Source: Platynereis dumerilii
Taxonomy: Eukaryota; Annelida; Polychaeta; Phyllodocida; Nereididae
Assembly: GCA_026936325.1 (NCBI GenBank)
Contig: JAPTHN010000010.1
Location: 45,885,414 to 45,949,413, forward strand
Length of the DNA: 64,000 nucleotides
Direction of reading: 5' to 3'
The position numbers were made by a program, and so were the translations under genes. Positions 58,854 to 64,000 of this stretch are shown here, piece after piece; position 1 is the first letter of the stretch; each line of letters starts with the position of its first letter. The notes under the pieces are model-generated. The model ran no database searches and was not told the DNA's origin. It saw nothing but the letters and a program-made list of their open reading frames with translations.

Positions 58854-59006
58854 GTTCTATGCATCATTGGTATCTTACGGGTCATCTGCATCATCTATGT
58901 CATCATCTTGACATTTCTGGTCGTGATTATGGTGTTTTTATTACTTGAGATAAAATACTCATCGGTGCGCAGATCTGCCTTCTTCGATGCAAATAAGCGA
59001 TACTGA
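58854..59006 (+). CDS. Possible terminal exon with a membrane anchor
   Basis: After a TTCTATCATTACAG acceptor a 50-codon frame reads VLCIIGILRVICIIYVIILT then FLVVIMVFLLLEIKYSSVRR and SAFFDANKRY before TGA. It is one strong hydrophobic segment followed by a basic, short cytoplasmic-type tail, as at the end of a single-pass membrane protein. Entry phase would be 0, which does not fit the G-ending cores of the array upstream, so the partner exon is unknown. A chance frame is possible, since the DNA has TCATCATC simplicity. Confidence 0.35.
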   Translation, partial: VLCIIGILRVICIIYVIILTFLVVIMVFLLLEIKYSSVRRSAFFDANKRY

Positions 59007-60289
59007 CTTAATGGAACATTTCTTTATTTTTACTCCTGTGACAATTTGACAAAAACACCTTGAACCTTATCCACAAAAGGACAGATGAGCATTCACCTGA
59101 TTTTCAATGCTCTGATTTGTCCTGTGCATATTATTCTTATAAACATTTGAGCGCATATCAATATATGAAGTAAAAAATACGATCTAATTACTTTTATGCC
59201 AGTTTTTCATCGGAGGAACTAACATTCAATTGTTGTTGTAAAAAATATATATTCACTGTTGTTACACTGAACAAATTTGGGTTGCTTACATCATTTTGAA
59301 ATATAAAATTGTATTATTTGTAAGCGGTAGTTTTGTGGCGAAGTGTCATCTAAAAGTAGGACCGACAAATGTCCTACATATTCTCCTACAGTTTTGCAAA
59401 TTACATTTATTTTATGATGAGTTGAACCAGTAAAAACATATATTTTGCATGCCTACTTAAAAAGATTCTATTTGTTGCTACAGAGTCTGACGCATCCTTG
59501 TAATATTTCACTAATGAAAAATTGGAATTATTAAATTGTGAAATTACTGACACCTTTTGTTGATTTTCTATGAAGATGAGCTTCAAACAAGTAGTTGCAC
59601 AGCTTGGCCTGTTTCTCAATGCTTCAATGATGCATTGCATAGACTTTCCTGGGATGCAGATCTGAAGCTTCCAATAATTCTCTGAAAGCAAAACTAGTGG
59701 CAGTTCTGCTTAACTTGATGATGCATGCGAGGCTGGTCACTTTCACTTTTAAAGTTTTTTTCTGCAATGCTTAAAATGAGTGTTCAATATAGAACTCTTA
59801 GAAGACAGTGTCATATGAAGCATTCATATTTTCTATAAAGAGCACATAGTTCTACAAAAATAATATTAATGTCAGGTATTAATAAAGCTGCAGTGCTTAT
59901 TTCCTGGTTTTCATTACCAATAGGGCAAGCTTTAGAATGAAAACCTGAGTATGGGTGTGTGGTTTTAATACGACCATATTTGGCAAAACCCCGACAGGTG
60001 ATAAAAAAGTCAGACATCAACAAGAAATTGTCATAGTTGCTTTATGGCATGTGTTTTACTGTATGAAACACAATGTCATTGACTCTGGGATCAATGTACT
60101 AATTTTCATTTTCAAGCTATAAACAATAATTTAGTTTTGCTTTTCGTCAATCGTTGAACCTTGTTGAAATTCTATCAACCTGGATAAATGATTAAGGCTT
60201 TACATCATGTATTCATGCATTTTGACAGGCTATTGTAATTAGGACAGGAGCAGGGCACAGCAATGATGAGAAGGTTGATTGAAACTGCT
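59007..60289. other. No gene seen
   Basis: AT-rich. Short open frames (for example 59691-59407 minus) have no recognisable similarity. Confidence 0.45.
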
Positions 60290-60395
60290 GTCCAACATAG
60301 TATACCCGATAGTGACATGGCCAGAGCTGGAATAAGACCCACGAACCAGCAATTGCATTGAAGTCCAGAGCACTACCAACTGAGCTGAGATCCCC
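60290..60395 (-). mobile_element. tRNA-like SINE head
   Basis: The complement has AGCTCAGTTGGTAGTGCTCT (A box of a tRNA type) and GCTGGTTCGTGGGTCTTATT (B-box position, imperfect). No cloverleaf with intact acceptor stem is visible, so this is a SINE or tRNA pseudogene rather than a tRNA gene. Confidence 0.5.
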
Positions 60396-60497
60396 TTCCC
60401 AGTAAAGTAAGTCAGATTATGTACTTTACCTTTTTAACCTGCTTAAGCAAAAGTGGGAACACAAAATACCAAAATTTGATTGAAGGAGGTTTTTTTA

Positions 60498-60757
60498 CAG
60501 TGCTGTGCAAAAGTGTTGAGGCAACCCACACTTTTTCTTTGTTTTACATTCCCTTTGAGCACACATGACCCTCCTCTCCATGTTTCCCTTCCTAAGTATC
60601 TCCATACAAGTACTCATAAATGTTTTTTAAAATGGATCTTGGAGAAACATTCCTGAACACTATACTAATAAGAATACCACATCATTTGGACTCAAAACGT
60701 AGTTTGGAAATCAAGCATAAAAATTTGGATGTGGCTCGAGACTTTTGAACATAACTG
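60498..60757. mobile_element. Tc1/mariner-like MITE
   Basis: CAGTGCTGTGCAAAAGTGTT at the left and the complement of CAGTTATGTTCAAAAGTCTC at the right, both flanked by TA (60496-60497, 60758-60759). CAGTGNTGTGCAAAAGT is a classic Tc1-family end. 260 bp, non-coding. Confidence 0.8.
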
Positions 60758-61676
60758 TATTTTTGGCGTTTTATTACTTCATTTCATAGGCCCCCCTCTT
60801 TGCTGTTAAGGCATACAAAGGCAAGTAAAATCTGCTCTTACTGTACTTCACCTTTGTGGGGCAATATTTTTCCAGGAGTATTTTTGCCCTAAGGAAATGC
60901 CCTCGATAGACTGACAGACAATCCTTCAGACAGACAGACAGACAGTCACACGCAAACAATACCCTCACTCTGCTTGGAAGTTAGCAAAATAATACTATAT
61001 AAATTGAACAGATGCCATTTTAAATTTCTTTACTATCTATTTGAATTTTTGAGTGCATTTACTTTGGGGCAAAACAGATACAATCATACTATGTATATAT
61101 GCTATTTTTCACAAACTAGATGCAGTATAATTAGACCTGATTAGCAGCGATTGCTTGTGGTGATTACTGTGTGTTTGTATACAACTGTTTGGTGTTTCTA
61201 ATCCGACTGATCTCAATGACTGTTTCAGATCAACGCTTCTTCTCCCTTCATAAAGATAAACACCTAGTGTTTATTTTAAAACACTTCTAGAGTCAAAGAC
61301 ATGTTGAAGTGTTTAAAAAGTGTAACAAGCTCATTAAGGTGTTGTCGTGTTTATAATTCATAAACACCTCAACATGTTTATCTTTATGAATATAAACACT
61401 TCAACATGTTTAAAAAGTGTAACCAAAAAGTGTTTATTTTGGTGTTAAAATAACAACACTTGTTTTTAGAGTGTATAGGCCTACCTTATGAACTGTGTAC
61501 ACCCTACTTCGAATCAAATTTAGGACCTTCTGGGGAGCAGTTTCAGACATTTTCAGATAGGAAAATTGGAATAACCTGAGACTGTATAAAACAGTGTATA
61601 CCTATGATATGATATGAAGCCTACCTTTTTTGAACTTCTATTGGTGTGATTCATAAACTGATGCATTTACTTTCAG

Positions 61677-61737
61677 AAATAACACATTCACACAATGGGG
61701 CCCAGAGAACTCACTTTTGCTGTTTTGGCACTGGCAT
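61677..61737 (+). CDS. Signal-peptide exon of a gene continuing to the right
   Basis: A TTTACTTTCAG acceptor precedes 18 bases of leader and an ATG at 61695 (ACAATGG, good context). The exon encodes MGPRELTFAVLALA plus one base and ends at T|GTAAGT, phase 1. A hydrophobic signal peptide interrupted by a phase-1 intron is the same design as exon 1 at 11213. No second exon was found before the window ends, so the product is unknown. Confidence 0.5.
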
Positions 61738-62091
61738 GTAAGTATACAGCAACTTATTCACAAGTTTTCCAATAGATGTCTATATAATTTGCCTGCTACC
61801 TATAAGGCAGGGCATGTATGATGTTAAAATTGAGAAGATATTTGACGATTTTTTTATTTGACTATAAGCCATAGTATAAGGAAGTTAATTGCTACAACTA
61901 TTTTACATTGAAAAATAAAATAACGAGGGCGTGTGTATTTAGAAACGGCTAGTACTTTACAATGATGAATAAAAGTGAACTCCCATATTTAGTTCCAGCT
62001 CTCTATTGACTTAAATGTCCAACAACTACGAAATTGATTAATTTTGATAAATAGTACATAAATATTATTTTGAAGGAAGAGCGAACCCAGC

Positions 62092-62976
62092 TGACTAAAC
62101 CCCTGGTTAACTGAGAGTTATCATCTAAGCGCAAACCTTGCAGCATACCGTAAAAACTACAGTTGTAATAATATTTTGATAAAATGCGTTGAAGATTGGC
62201 GAAAAGCCCTTGACAACAACCAACATGTTGGATGTATTTTAATAGATTTATCCAAAGCCTTTGATTGTTTACCACATGGTCTACTTATTGCTAAGTTGTA
62301 TGCGTATGGTTTCTCTGAAAACTCATGTGCTTATATTCAAAGTTATTTGACTAAAAGAAAACAAAGGGTCAAGATAGGAAATTCTAAAAGTGACTGGTTA
62401 GCACTTAAAACAGGTGTCCCACAAGGTTCAGTGACAGGCCCACTCCTCTTTAATATATCTATCAATGACTTTATTTTCCAAATCCAGAATTTGTGCAATG
62501 TGTATAATTATGCTGATGACAACACTCTGTCTTTCTCACACACTGATCCGGAAGTCATAAGAATCAAACTCGAAACTGCCTCGCATGCTGCTACAACATG
62601 GTTTACGAACAACTTTATGAAAGCCAATCCCTCAAAGTTTCAAGCAATTTGTTTCAGTAAAGAAGATAACCCAATAAAATATAACATTGATGGTAATACA
62701 GTAGAATCTGAAAAAGTAGTTAAACTTCTTGGTGTCCACCTTGATGATAAACTAAATTTCAGTCATCATGTATCAACAATATGTAAGAAGGCAGCGAGAC
62801 AAATCAATGTGCTGTGTCGTTTAAGTAAAAACTTTAACTATCAATGTAAACTAAAAATTTATGACTCTTTCATAATGTCAAATTTTATTTATTGCTCTGT
62901 AGTATACAACACTTTTAACATAAAAAATGACAAGAAAATTGAAAAGTTGAATAAAAGGGCACTATCTCAAAAATAA
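62092..62976 (+). mobile_element. LINE reverse-transcriptase fragment, open frame
   Basis: An uninterrupted frame of about 290 codons reads ...LAAYRKNYSCNNILIKCVED, then motif A (GCILIDLSKAFDCLPHGLL), motif B (LKTGVPQGSVTGPLLFN), motif C (YNYADDNTLSFS) and the thumb region (LNKRALSQK) before stops. These are the palm motifs of CR1/L2/Rex-type LINE reverse transcriptases; the two catalytic Asp of ADD are present. The N-terminal endonuclease and the C-terminal end are missing, so the copy is truncated at both ends, but the lack of stops suggests a young insertion. It lies in intron 1 of the gene starting at 61677. Confidence 0.9.
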
Positions 62977-64000
62977 TGAAGCCAAAGTGTGACATGACCA
63001 TCAAAATTTTAAAATGTATTTTTGTATGAAATGACCTAAGCATGTTGTAAAGAACATATTTGAGTTCCAGTAACTATATTGGCCATGATGCTTTGATGAG
63101 TGGAAATAATTGATAACAGCTGAATATTACAGAATTTTTAAAAGTTTGTTTTTCATGGCAGTGAAACATAACTGGGCTGAATGGTAATTTGTCATGAACT
63201 TAAATCCGTTTTCTTTATTTGGCAACAACTGGCACATTTTTAAAAGTCTTCTGGACAATTGCCATTCAAATACACCAAATATATTTTGAGAAACACCCGA
63301 TTTTACGAAATTTTTTGGAAATTTATTTTCAAAACTTACATGTATTAACCCCAGAAGCATATTTTTCCGTTTAAAATGATTTTAACTGCCCTATGTTAAG
63401 CATCTGTATGTGGGCTTCAAATTGATACCAAATAAGTGCCACCGAAGTGAATGTGTGCTCAGCAAATGATGATAGAAGTGTGATTTTTTGCCCATTTTTC
63501 GACATAAAAAGCTGATTTTAAGTACTGGTGTGATATGAATCTTCAGAAAATGTTCTTGTTTTGACTCAAATCGATTTTATATTAATTATCAATCATAACT
63601 GGGGGTAAAATACAACCATTTACAAAATAGAAAATATTTTGTTAATGTTTATTGCCTTTTTAGACAATTTGGCCCAAAATTTTAAAGAATGCTCCATAAA
63701 TGTTAAAATTTTTGTAATTAGGCAATGAAACGTACTCCAACTATTGAAATTAATTTTTAATTTTCACTCCAAGTAATATTAGAATGATCGCTTTACTGTT
63801 TGTCAGAAAAAAAATTGAATATGATCAAAATTTTTCAAAGCGTTACGCGTGCGACGAACATAACTTTTGAATCTAATCACCAGAAACCAGTCAAAAACTT
63901 GGGTTAGTTCATAGATTAATAAAACCTCATAGATGTACTATATTTTGAGCCAATCCAGATTAAAAACAGAGCTTTCATAGCTCCGTAGCATTTGAAAGTA
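62977..64000. other. No gene seen
   Basis: AT-rich sequence, presumably intron of the gene begun at 61677. No exon, SINE or inverted-repeat element recognised. Confidence 0.5.

Larger units (their letters stand above)
53670..61483. mobile_element. Possible 7.8-kb transposon bounded by TACACTCTAAAAA ends
   Basis: Left end TACACTCTAAAAAATAGTGT, right end the complement of TACACTCTAAAAACAAGTGT. Both subterminal zones (53670-53800 and 61255-61483) are packed with GTGTTTA, AACACT and TGGTGTTAAAA words in both orientations. Between them lie the exon-like array, three SINEs, a LINE tail and a Tc1-like MITE. It may be one large element or two independent small elements of one family. No transposase was recognised. 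Confidence 0.45.

Noticed and set aside
60290-60395. tRNA gene
   Set aside because: A-box-like sequence only, imperfect B box and no intact acceptor stem; better explained as a SINE or pseudogene.

Overview
The window looks like nuclear DNA of an invertebrate animal. It is AT-rich, its genes are split by introns with GT-AG borders, and almost all of the remaining sequence is transposon-derived. A clear prominin (CD133 family) gene and the mix of CR1/L2-like LINE pieces, tRNA-derived SINEs and many small inverted-repeat DNA transposons fit a marine deuterostome such as an echinoderm or hemichordate. That placement is inference; no single feature proves it.

Three host genes can be supported. 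(1) A four-exon plus-strand gene (11213-17300) is predicted to encode a 123-residue secreted, cysteine-rich protein that I do not recognise. Its exon phases agree across all three introns and its stop codon overlaps a polyadenylation signal. (2) A minus-strand prominin gene (38265-27766) has three coding exons, one of 2254 bases holding nearly the whole five-pass membrane protein, and an unusually long cytoplasmic tail. Its last codons, stop and best polyadenylation signal lie in or against a small transposon. (3) A plus-strand exon at 61677-61737 encodes a signal peptide; the rest of that gene must lie to the right. A possible membrane-anchor exon (58854-59006) and a possible minus-strand exon (10583-10825) are weaker.

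Layout: 0-11 kb holds a LINE end, a 3-kb inverted repeat, a decayed Harbinger transposon and a 1.4-kb fold-back. 11-17.3 kb is the secreted-protein gene with SINEs and MITEs in its introns. 17.3-24.8 kb is a satellite complex of 16-bp, 19-bp and 20-bp units and a recurrent 13-bp palindrome, edged by a fold-back and a 9-bp-TSD Mutator-like element. 25.4-27.8 kb carries TIR elements. 27.8-38.3 kb is prominin, whose 7-kb first intron contains three elements plus one nested inside another; two of these are filled with short dispersed motifs. 38.6-53 kb is intergenic, with LINE remnants, fold-backs and a three-copy MITE family. 53.7-61.5 kb is bracketed by matching inverted ends and holds a seven-unit array of exon-like repeats riddled with SINEs. 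61.7-64 kb is the start of a gene with an open LINE reverse-transcriptase fragment in its first intron.

All coordinates come from reading the sequence by eye. Splice sites of the two main genes were checked base by base; repeat borders are approximate unless a target-site duplication is given.
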